A stretch of DNA of 8,301 bases, taken from the NCBI GenBank assembly GCA_030622375.1, contig JAUXGC010000050.1, forward strand, positions 1 to 8,301, written 5' to 3'. The notes beneath the pieces are model-generated. The model saw nothing but the letters and a program-made list of their open reading frames with translations, ran no database searches and was not told the DNA's origin. The stretch is from Sulfurovum sp. (GTDB lineage Bacteria > Campylobacterota > Campylobacteria > Campylobacterales > Sulfurovaceae). The translations under genes were made by a program, and so were the position numbers. Below, piece by piece: positions 1 to 6,490 of the stretch (position 1 is the first letter of the stretch; the number at the start of each line of letters is the position of its first letter).

Positions 1-74
1 ATATATAATTCTTCGTTTTCTGTTGCCCAGCTTTTTTTTGCTTTACCTTCATAAACTACTGTCTGCTTTTTCAC
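1..74 (-). CDS. purC: Phosphoribosylaminoimidazole-succinocarboxamide synthase (SAICAR synthase), N-terminal fragment
   Basis: Only the first 24 codons lie in the window; the gene continues off the left edge. Read on the minus strand from a GTG at 74-72, the product begins (M)KKQTVVYEGKAKKSWATEN. YEGKAK followed by a short aromatic/ATE segment is the typical N-terminus of PurC, where it forms part of the ATP-binding sheet. PurC joins aspartate to CAIR using ATP in cytosolic purine synthesis. The start is supported by an AAGGG ribosome binding site at 87-83, eight bases upstream and inside the end of ctpA, and by the lack of a nearby ATG in this frame. The GTG shares one base with the ctpA TAG stop, so the two genes are probably co-transcribed and translationally coupled. 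From memory, the same ctpA-purC order, followed by purS and purQ, occurs in Campylobacter. The identification rests on a short but characteristic stretch. Confidence 0.85.
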   Translation of the reverse strand, partial: MKKQTVVYEGKAKKSWATENEELY

Positions 75-1432
75 TATTTTTTCCCTTGTTTTGTTATCAT
101 TAATGCTTTAAGAATATCAACACTGCTTTTAAGTTGAGCATCATTATAGAGTTGCTCTTCTGTAATTATTTTACTATCTAGATCTATTTCATTTTTTTGA
201 GATGTTATGTTTTCATCTACCTTTATCTCTTCTTTAGGGGTTATCTTGTCAAGTTCTCCTTGAAGATGCTTTTTGAGGTCACGCTCTTTTAAGAACATAG
301 AATTTTCTTGTTGCTCTATCTTTCCTGCATGTACAATAATATTTGGTGTTACACCTACAGCCTGTATGGTACGACCACTTGGAAGATAATATCTAGCCAC
401 TGTAAGTTTAAGTGCTTCTAGCTTCCCTATAGGCATTACAATTTGCACAGAACCTTTACCAAATGTTTTTTCCCCTACAACAATGGCACGATTGAAATCT
501 TGTAGTGCACCAGATACAATTTCACTGGCACTTGCAGACCCTCCATTAACTAAAACTACTATAGGTGTTTGGGTGTCACTGTCTTTTTTATGTGCTTCAT
601 ATTTGATATTTTCTTTTTTAGTTTTACCTTTTTGGCTAACTATAACACCTTCATCTACAAAAAGGTCAACAAGACCAACAGCTTGGTCGAGTAGTCCTCC
701 TGGATTGTTTCTGAAATCAAGTATAATTCCCTCTGTATTTGGGTTTTCTTTTATAGACTCTTTAACACCTTTGATGACTTTTTGATCAAAAGAAGTTATA
801 TGTATATAAAGTATTTTGTCTTCTATGATTTTTGCATAAACAGACTGTATTTTTATTATATCTCTTGTAATTTTTATTTCTAGTGGTCTAGGTTCTTTTT
901 TTCTAATGATAGTCAAGACAATATCTGTTTTAGGCTTGCCTCTCATTAATTTTACAGACTCATCGATACTCATTCCAATAGTTGCCTTGTCATCTATTTT
1001 TAAGATGATATCTCCAGATTTTACACCAGCCCCAAAAGCAGGAGTTCCAGTTAGAGGAGCAATAACAGTGAGTGCCCCATCTTTCATGCCTACAGATATA
1101 CCTAGACCACCAAACTCACCATTAGTTTGAACAGTGAGGTCTTTATAGGATTTTGCATCCATAAAAGTAGAGTGTGAATCTAAGTTTGCCATAAGACCTT
1201 TAAGTGCTTTATCAACAAGAGTTGTAGTATTTATATCATCTACATATTCACTTTCTATGACATTAAGTATTTGAGTGAATTTAATATAAGCTTCAAGCTT
1301 CTCTTTTGCTGAAGAGGGAGCTGATCTTTTTATAGAAGTATCTCTAGCTTGAGCAAAAGAGCTAAATAGATAGGCAGCAGTTATAGTGGAAACTAGTCCA
1401 GCTAGTATAATTTTTTTACTTTTTTTAATCAT
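74..1432 (-). CDS. ctpA: S41-family carboxy-terminal processing protease CtpA/Prc
   Basis: This 452-residue exported serine protease probably trims or degrades periplasmic proteins from their C-termini. Residues 1-29 look like a Sec signal peptide: a basic start (KKSKK), a hydrophobic core, and an AQA cleavage site after A29. A PDZ domain follows at about 100-182, starting near GEFGGLGISVG, and would bind substrate C-termini. The S41 core covers about 195-370 and contains ILDFRNNPGG at 237-246. The catalytic pair is visible as S301 in GGSASASEI and K326 in TFGKGSVQ, with the 25-residue spacing usual for CtpA/Prc enzymes. The C-terminal 80 residues are charged and poorly conserved in appearance. 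The ATG at 1432 has an AGGA ribosome binding site about 11 bases upstream. The stop overlaps the purC start by one base. Length is normal for the family and no damage is visible. Which regulatory adaptor or substrate it serves cannot be told from the sequence. Confidence 0.95.
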   Translation of the reverse strand: MIKKSKKIILAGLVSTITAAYLFSSFAQARDTSIKRSAPSSAKEKLEAYIKFTQILNVIESEYVDDINTTTLVDKALKGLMANLDSHSTFMDAKSYKDLTVQTNGEFGGLGISVGMKDGALTVIAPLTGTPAFGAGVKSGDIILKIDDKATIGMSIDESVKLMRGKPKTDIVLTIIRKKEPRPLEIKITRDIIKIQSVYAKIIEDKILYIHITSFDQKVIKGVKESIKENPNTEGIILDFRNNPGGLLDQAVGLVDLFVDEGVIVSQKGKTKKENIKYEAHKKDSDTQTPIVVLVNGGSASASEIVSGALQDFNRAIVVGEKTFGKGSVQIVMPIGKLEALKLTVARYYLPSGRTIQAVGVTPNIIVHAGKIEQQENSMFLKERDLKKHLQGELDKITPKEEIKVDENITSQKNEIDLDSKIITEEQLYNDAQLKSSVDILKALMITKQGKK

Positions 1433-1484
1433 AATTATATTTTTCCTAGGAATGAAGAATTAAGTTCATTATTTTATTTAAAAA

Positions 1485-1490
1485 CTTATA
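1485..1490 (-). promoter_or_regulatory. Possible -10 box for the ctpA-purC operon
   Basis: The 116 nt gap between the FAD gene stop and the ctpA start contains TATAAG on the minus strand, about 53 nt before the ctpA ATG. A start site near 1478 would give a leader of roughly 45 nt. No good -35 box is visible, which is common in Campylobacterota. TATACT at 1528-1523 is an alternative. No hairpin terminator was seen in this gap, so read-through from the FAD gene is also possible. Confidence 0.3.
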
Positions 1491-1548
1491 AGAGTTTGCT
1501 TTTCTTTAAAGGTTTTAAATTAAGTATATATGATAAAAGTTAACGGTT

Positions 1549-2994
1549 CTATTTTTGTATAGATTCAGAAATATTTCTACTTGCCAAAGAGAGAGGATAG
1601 TCCCGGTTCTGGCAGAGCAAGCGAGCATATTTGTTTATGTCATGCTCCATTAAATTTTTTGTATGATCTAAGTTTCTGCTTTTGTAAGCTAATTCGCCTA
1701 TGTATCCTAACTCTATAAGTTGTTTTGTAATAGCATCTGCCATACTCAACACAGAAGAAGCCTTTACTATCTCACAGCGCGCATAACGCTCTTTTTCAAA
1801 AGTAACATCTGCCGTACGCAGACTAGACTCTAAACCAGGAATTTGCTGTGCACCAAATAGTGGTTTTGAGGCAACTTTTCCATTGTGAAAAGCAGGTATA
1901 AACTGAGATAAATGCTGTATAGCAGACTCGCTACGCTCCATAATATTGGACAGCTTCCACCTTTTATCTATTTTATTTAAAAATTTTTTATCTAATTTTG
2001 GTTGCGCGCTTTGTGAAGTGCTTTGTGCCAATCCACCCTTAAAAAGAGTGATATCTTTTGTCATACCGTGAAGCTGAAAGTATCCGTTAGGGTATGGAGT
2101 AAGCTGCGCCATACCATTAGGTGTACCACGCTCTCCATAAAAGACAACTTCAGGCCAAATAACGTCACACGCTTCCCATTTAGCCACATAAGCTGCTTTA
2201 AACTCAACAAGTCTATCTCTTTTAAATCCAAGCATATCATCTATACTCCCAGTTTTAAAGCCCGCCGCATTTATAAGGTAGTCAAAGTGAGACTCTTTTT
2301 TTATACCATTTTGCTTATACTCTACTATCCAACAGTTACCCATACAGTCTTGCTGTACATTAGTTACCTTAGTACTGGTTAGTACCTTGGTGTTGGTTAG
2401 TTTTTCTAATGAAAGAGTAATACATGAACCAAGACGAAATAAGTTTAGTCCATACTCTTGCACCATAATAATGGGAAACTGTATCTTTCCCAAATCAATA
2501 TTTTTAGATACAGGAATCATCCATTCATCAAAATGTTGAGGTCTTTTAATTGCTTTTTTCTCTCTGAGAGCTTCTATTTGTTCTCTATAATAAAGTTTGT
2601 AGTAGTCTTTCCATTTACCCAAGACTTGGTTATTTTTATCAGATTCTATAAGAGCTTTATACTCATTTTGCAATAATGTTAAACGAGAGAACAGCTCTTC
2701 AGGCTTACCGCTGTCCATAATAGGTACAGCTATGACAGTAGGACGATAGTCTACAGCTTTTGGATAGAAACGTACAAGGTCTACAGACTCTTTAAGTAGC
2801 GTAATGCACTGCTCATCTGAAATTTCACGGTATAGGTTGCCACCTGCATGCAAATGACAAATAGGAGGACCGTTAACTAAACTTACACTTTTTTCAAATA
2901 GTGTAACATCTAAGCCAAGCTCTCCAAGATATAGTGCCACAGAAGAGCCTGCAATGCCTCCTCCGACTATGGCTATTTTAGCATCAGTTTTCAT
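1549..2994 (-). CDS. FAD-dependent oxidoreductase, DAO-like fold, substrate unknown
   Basis: This 481-residue, apparently cytosolic flavoprotein opens with a dinucleotide-binding Rossmann motif: AIVGGGIAGSS (residues 8-18, giving GxGxxG at 11-16), with E34 in TLFEK placed to bind the adenosine ribose. A second flavin-family signature, YLINAAGFKTG at 239-249, and a G-rich stretch near 379-388 (PLFGAQQIPG) match the order seen in D-amino-acid oxidase-like (DAO) enzymes. There is no signal peptide or membrane segment. The segment NGPPICHLHAGGN at 41-53 sits where DAO-type 2-hydroxyacid and amino acid oxidases have their conserved flavin/substrate loop, but I cannot assign a substrate. The ATG at 2994 is only 6 nt past the gph stop, so the two genes are almost certainly one transcript. 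The ribosome binding site is weak (AAAAGA inside the gph end), which suggests translational coupling to gph. A malate:quinone oxidoreductase-type role was considered, but the N-terminus differs from the Mqo sequences I recall. Confidence 0.8.
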   Translation of the reverse strand: MKTDAKIAIVGGGIAGSSVALYLGELGLDVTLFEKSVSLVNGPPICHLHAGGNLYREISDEQCITLLKESVDLVRFYPKAVDYRPTVIAVPIMDSGKPEELFSRLTLLQNEYKALIESDKNNQVLGKWKDYYKLYYREQIEALREKKAIKRPQHFDEWMIPVSKNIDLGKIQFPIIMVQEYGLNLFRLGSCITLSLEKLTNTKVLTSTKVTNVQQDCMGNCWIVEYKQNGIKKESHFDYLINAAGFKTGSIDDMLGFKRDRLVEFKAAYVAKWEACDVIWPEVVFYGERGTPNGMAQLTPYPNGYFQLHGMTKDITLFKGGLAQSTSQSAQPKLDKKFLNKIDKRWKLSNIMERSESAIQHLSQFIPAFHNGKVASKPLFGAQQIPGLESSLRTADVTFEKERYARCEIVKASSVLSMADAITKQLIELGYIGELAYKSRNLDHTKNLMEHDINKYARLLCQNRDYPLSLASRNISESIQK

Positions 2995-3000
2995 ACTAAA

Positions 3001-3687
3001 TCAATCTTTTGACAGAGCAGTTAAGATATCTGCAAAATTATCAAGAACCATATTTGGACTGTATTTATCTATGCTTTCATCATAATTGTACCCATAAGTG
3101 AGCCCTATGCTTTGTATGTTAGCTCTATTTGCAGCCAATATATCATTTTTGGAGTCACCTATCATCAAACATTGCTCTGTACTAACTTTCATTTTTTTGC
3201 AAGCATACAGTAGTGGTTCTGGATTTGGTTTGCGAACAGATAGGCTGTCTCCGCCTATCCAAAACTCAAATAAATATTTAAGCTCTAAACTATCCAAAAT
3301 AGGCTCAACAAAGCTAAAAGGTTTGTTGGTCACTATGGCCAAATGGTAACCTAAAGACTTTAAATTCTTAAGTGTTTGCGATACATAAGGGTAGGTTACT
3401 GTGTTTACACAAAGATTTTTTGCATAAAAGGTTAAAAAAATTTCCAATGCATTTTTAAGTAACTTTTCATCGATAGTACTATCTTTAATATCGGTTTGAG
3501 CAAGTAGAGAACGCTTTACTAAAGTTTCTGCGCCATTGCCTACCCAAGAACGAACTAATTCTTCTGAAAACTGAGCATACTCTAAACTCTTTAGCATATA
3601 ATTCACTGCTAGAGTCAAGTCAGGCACACTATCTATTAGAGTGCCATCCAAATCAAATAAAATAACCTTTTTATTGTTAAATTTCAA
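3001..3687 (-). CDS. gph: HAD-superfamily phosphoglycolate phosphatase-like hydrolase, TTG start
   Basis: This 228-residue cytosolic HAD hydrolase probably dephosphorylates 2-phosphoglycolate to glycolate, clearing a product of DNA repair or RuBP oxygenation. All four HAD motifs are present: motif I FDLDGTLIDS with nucleophile D12 and acid/base D14, motif II T120 in AIVTNK, motif III K153 in VRKPNPEP, and motif IV MIGDSKNDI with D178 and D182. An alpha-helical cap lies at about 20-95. DSVPDL right after motif I and GGDSLSVRKPNPEP are typical of Gph rather than of beta-phosphoglucomutase or pyrophosphatases, though specificity within the HAD family is hard to prove. The start is TTG: an in-frame TGA lies two codons upstream (3693-3691), the first in-frame ATG (codon 31) is past motif I, and an AAGG ribosome binding site (3699-3696) sits 8 nt before the TTG. 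The FAD oxidoreductase gene follows after 6 nt. Confidence 0.85.
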   Translation of the reverse strand: MKFNNKKVILFDLDGTLIDSVPDLTLAVNYMLKSLEYAQFSEELVRSWVGNGAETLVKRSLLAQTDIKDSTIDEKLLKNALEIFLTFYAKNLCVNTVTYPYVSQTLKNLKSLGYHLAIVTNKPFSFVEPILDSLELKYLFEFWIGGDSLSVRKPNPEPLLYACKKMKVSTEQCLMIGDSKNDILAANRANIQSIGLTYGYNYDESIDKYSPNMVLDNFADILTALSKD

Positions 3688-3710
3688 ATTTCAAACCTTG
3701 TTCTGTTTTT

Positions 3711-3774
3711 TATGAGTATTATATTTATATTAGATGAAATAACATATATAACCTTAAAATATAATATACTCATA
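3711..3774. repeat. AT-rich imperfect inverted repeat in the gph/clpB divergent region
   Basis: The left arm is 3711-3726 and the right arm 3757-3774, separated by 30 nt. The outer 9 bases (TATGAGTAT / ATACTCATA) and the inner 7 bases (TATATTT / AAATATA) pair perfectly, with a 2-base insertion in the right arm between the two blocks. Each arm holds a TATAAT on the strand reading away from the centre: minus strand 3723-3718 and plus strand 3760-3765. It could be a regulator site or a back-to-back promoter pair, or it may have arisen by chance in AT-rich DNA. Confidence 0.5.
3718..3723 (-). promoter_or_regulatory. Probable -10 box of the gph-FAD oxidoreductase operon
   Basis: A perfect TATAAT reads on the minus strand, 31 nt before the TTG start of gph. 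Transcription would begin near 3711 and give a leader of about 23 nt that carries the AAGG ribosome binding site. The region where a -35 box would lie (3741-3746) is AT-rich without a match to TTGACA, as is usual for housekeeping promoters in Campylobacterota. The box lies within one arm of an inverted repeat. Confidence 0.55.
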
Positions 3775-3806
3775 TTTTAATAGTCTAAACTTAATAACTA
3801 AGCAAA

Positions 3807-3827
3807 CTTGACAATGTATGACTCAAT
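3807..3827 (+). promoter_or_regulatory. HAIR-like operator (HspR binding site type) upstream of clpB
   Basis: The two half-sites are CTTGACA (3807-3813) and ACTCAAT (3821-3827), separated by exactly 7 nt. The HAIR consensus bound by the heat-shock repressor HspR is CTTGAGT-N7-ACTCAAG; the site here matches 11 of 14 half-site positions with the correct spacing. It covers the -35 box and most of the spacer of the clpB promoter, so a bound repressor would block RNA polymerase. HspR is known to control heat-shock genes including clpB in Campylobacter jejuni. That hspR exists in this genome is inferred, not seen. Confidence 0.7.
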
Positions 3828-3837
3828 GTTGTATAAT
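3808..3837 (+). promoter_or_regulatory. Near-consensus sigma-70 promoter of clpB
   Basis: TTGACA (3808-3813) and TATAAT (3832-3837) are both perfect boxes, separated by 18 nt, one more than optimal. The predicted start near 3844 leaves a leader of about 28 nt containing the AAGGA ribosome binding site at 3862-3866. A perfect -35 box stands out against the other promoters in this window, which lack one. A strong promoter held down by a repressor is the usual design for HspR targets. Confidence 0.75.
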
Positions 3838-3871
3838 AATTTAATTAATAGAGTTAACAATAAGGACTAAT

Positions 3872-6445
3872 ATGAATATTATGGAAAAATTAACCAATCA
3901 AATGCAAAGTACTATTGAGTCAGGGGTATCTCTTGCTCTACATAACAAAAATCAAGAAGTTGACCCTATACACCTCATTTGGGCTTTATTGACCAACAGT
4001 GGATCTATCTTGCATCAGGCACTAAATAAAATGAATGCAGATAAAGCTGCCATTGAGTTGGAAGCAAAGAGTATAGCCAATAAACTTCCTGCTGTTAGCT
4101 CTGTTACAAAAGAGAACATTAAACTCTCCCAAAACTTGGTACGTTCACTGCAAAATGCCCAAGGGGTCATGACTGCCAATGGTGACCAGTACCTTGCCGT
4201 AGATGCATGGCTTATGGCAAATGCAGGGGAGAGTTTTATTGCAGATACTATTGGTAAATATATTGACATCAGTGAATATGAAAAAACCTTAGAGAGTATC
4301 CGTGGAGGTAAACAGATAGACTCCCAAAGTGGAGATGAAACACTGGAGGCACTTGACAAATATGGGATAGACTTGAATCAGAAAGCTTTAGATGGTGAGC
4401 TTGATCCAGTCATTGGTAGAGATGAAGAAGTACAACGTATGATGCAGATTCTTATACGTAAAACAAAAAATAATCCTATTCTTATAGGTGAACCTGGAAC
4501 AGGTAAAACAGCTATTGTAGAGGGGCTTGCACAGCGTATTGTCAACAAAGAAGTGCCACTTAGTCTTCAAAATATGCGTGTGATTAGTTTAGATATGTCT
4601 AGACTCATAGCTGGTGCTAAGTACAGAGGTGAATTTGAAGATAGACTAAAAGCAGTTATTGATGAAGTTAAAGAGTCTGCCAATGTCATTTTATTTATAG
4701 ATGAAATTCATACTATTGTAGGAGCAGGGGCAAGTGAAGGGAGTATGGATGCTGCAAACATCCTCAAGCCTGCCCTTGCACGTGGTGAACTCCATACCAT
4801 AGGGGCAACCACACTCAAAGAGTACAGAAAGTATTTTGAAAAAGATACTGCTCTTCAGAGACGTTTTCAGCCAGTAAAAGTTGAAGAGCCAAGCATCAAT
4901 GAAGCTTTGCAGATACTCAGAGGTATCAAGAGCAGACTTGAAACACATCATAATGTCATCATTACCGATGCAGCGTTGGTGGCTGCTGCGAAGTTATCTG
5001 ACAGATATATCACCGATAGATTTTTACCGGATAAAGCTATAGACCTTATAGATGAAGCAGCAGCAGAACTTAAAATGCAGATAGAGAGTGAGCCTACTGA
5101 TTTGTCAAAAGCAAAACGGGAGATAAGCACGCTTCAAGTTGAAAAAGAGGCTCTCAAAATGGAGGAGAGTGATAAAAACAGTTCTCGTCTTGAGGAGATA
5201 GCCAAAGAGTTAGCAGATCTCGAAGAGAAGCGTGTATCACTACAGAGTCAGTTTGACAATGAAAAGGAAGTATTTAATCAGATAGCAGAGGTTAAATCTA
5301 CCATAGAATCACTCAAAAATAAAGCAGAGCAGGTTAAACGAGAAGGTGATTTCAATAAAGCTGCTGAGATAGAGTATGGACAGATTCCTACAGAAGAGAC
5401 TAAACTTCAAAATCTAGAAGATAAATGGACTCAGATGATGTCTGAGGGCACACTGCTTAAAAACTCTGTAGATGAAGATATGATAGCCAGCATTGTGAGT
5501 CGTTGGACAGGTATCTCTGTCAGAAAAATGCTTCAAGGTGAAAAAGAGAAAATTCTTGCTATTGAGAGTATTCTCAAAGAAGAGGTGGTAGGTCAGGAAG
5601 AGGCTCTTAAGGCTGTTTCAAGAGCCATTAAGCGTAACAAAGCAGGTCTTTCGGACCTGAATAGACCTATTGGATCTTTCATGTTCCTTGGACCTACAGG
5701 TGTAGGTAAAACACAAGTGGCTAAAACTTTGGCAAAGTTTCTTTTCGATAGTGAAAAAGCACTGATTCGTATAGATATGAGTGAATATATGGAAAAACAT
5801 GCAGCTTCTCGCTTGGTTGGAGCACCTCCAGGGTATGTAGGATATGAAGAGGGTGGACAACTTACAGAAGCAGTAAGAAGAAAGCCATATTCAGTGGTGC
5901 TTTTCGATGAGATAGAAAAAGCTCATCCTGACGTATTTAACACACTTTTACAAGTGTTAGATGATGGACGTTTAACAGACAACAAAGGTGTCACGGTAGA
6001 CTTCAAAAATACCATCATCATCATGACATCAAACATCGCGTCAGATAAGATTATGACCATTACAGACAAAGAAGAGAGAAGAGAAGCAGTCAATGAAGAG
6101 CTTAAACGTAATTTTAAGCCAGAGTTTCTTAACAGACTTGATGATCAAGTCATCTTTAATCCACTTGACCTTGAAGCGATTACGAGTATTGTAGATATTA
6201 TGTTCAAGGGTATTCAAGCAAAACTTGCAGAGCGTGATATTACTATCACATTGAGCCCAAGTGCTAAGGCATACATAGCAGAAGCTGGTTTTGACCCTGT
6301 CTATGGTGCTCGTCCACTCAAGCGTGCTTTATATGAGGTTGTGGAAGATAGATTGGCAGAGTTGATTTTGGAAGATAAGGTTGTTGAAGGGTCTTCTGTT
6401 GAGTTTGATGTAGTGGATGGAGAGATTGAAATTAAGGTTTCGTAA
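3872..6445 (+). CDS. clpB: ATP-dependent disaggregase chaperone ClpB
   Basis: This 857-residue protein is the same length as E. coli ClpB. It is a hexameric AAA+ unfoldase that pulls polypeptides out of aggregates together with DnaK/DnaJ/GrpE in the cytosol. Domains in order: Clp N-domain (about 1-145); first AAA+ module with Walker A GEPGTGKT (206-213), pore loop Y251 in KYRGEFEDR, Walker B FIDE (275-278) and arginine fingers R330/R331; a coiled-coil M-domain (about 405-525, rich in E/K/L heptads), which separates ClpB from ClpA; second AAA+ module with Walker A GPTGVGKT (607-614), pore loop Y655 in GYVGYEEGG, Walker B LFDE (677-680) and sensor-2 R814 in GARPLKRAL. All key residues are intact. 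The first ATG (3872) is preferred because AAGGA lies 5 nt upstream; a second ATG three codons on is also possible. Heat-shock control through the HAIR-like site upstream is likely. No ClpP-binding loop was seen, as expected for ClpB. Confidence 0.98.
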   Translation: MNIMEKLTNQMQSTIESGVSLALHNKNQEVDPIHLIWALLTNSGSILHQALNKMNADKAAIELEAKSIANKLPAVSSVTKENIKLSQNLVRSLQNAQGVMTANGDQYLAVDAWLMANAGESFIADTIGKYIDISEYEKTLESIRGGKQIDSQSGDETLEALDKYGIDLNQKALDGELDPVIGRDEEVQRMMQILIRKTKNNPILIGEPGTGKTAIVEGLAQRIVNKEVPLSLQNMRVISLDMSRLIAGAKYRGEFEDRLKAVIDEVKESANVILFIDEIHTIVGAGASEGSMDAANILKPALARGELHTIGATTLKEYRKYFEKDTALQRRFQPVKVEEPSINEALQILRGIKSRLETHHNVIITDAALVAAAKLSDRYITDRFLPDKAIDLIDEAAAELKMQIESEPTDLSKAKREISTLQVEKEALKMEESDKNSSRLEEIAKELADLEEKRVSLQSQFDNEKEVFNQIAEVKSTIESLKNKAEQVKREGDFNKAAEIEYGQIPTEETKLQNLEDKWTQMMSEGTLLKNSVDEDMIASIVSRWTGISVRKMLQGEKEKILAIESILKEEVVGQEEALKAVSRAIKRNKAGLSDLNRPIGSFMFLGPTGVGKTQVAKTLAKFLFDSEKALIRIDMSEYMEKHAASRLVGAPPGYVGYEEGGQLTEAVRRKPYSVVLFDEIEKAHPDVFNTLLQVLDDGRLTDNKGVTVDFKNTIIIMTSNIASDKIMTITDKEERREAVNEELKRNFKPEFLNRLDDQVIFNPLDLEAITSIVDIMFKGIQAKLAERDITITLSPSAKAYIAEAGFDPVYGARPLKRALYEVVEDRLAELILEDKVVEGSSVEFDVVDGEIEIKVS

Positions 6446-6475
6446 TATTTACTGCTTTTTATATAACCTATATAT

Positions 6476-6484
6476 TGATATAAT
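6476..6484 (+). promoter_or_regulatory. Extended -10 promoter (TGnTATAAT) of the VWA/DUF2201 gene
   Basis: TGATATAAT is a perfect extended -10 element. It sits 31 nt after the clpB stop and its last base is 6 nt before the ATG at 6491. Transcription starting 6-8 nt downstream of the box would begin at or next to the ATG. No -35 box is present; the upstream sequence is T/A-rich. The downstream gene therefore probably has its own promoter and does not depend only on read-through from clpB. Confidence 0.6.
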
Positions 6485-6490
6485 CTTCTT

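Noticed and set aside
483..2676. Plus-strand open frames opposite ctpA and the FAD gene
   Set aside because: The opposite strand carries complete genes with catalytic motifs; the plus-strand frames show no family features.
3688..3871. CIRCE element (HrcA site) upstream of clpB
   Set aside because: No TTAGCACTC-N9-GAGTGCTAA-like pair is present; the visible inverted repeat fits HAIR spacing instead.
4290..4380. Internal translation start for a short ClpB isoform as in E. coli
   Set aside because: No in-frame ATG, GTG or TTG occurs between codons 140 and 167; the TTG at codon 168 would cut into the first AAA+ module.
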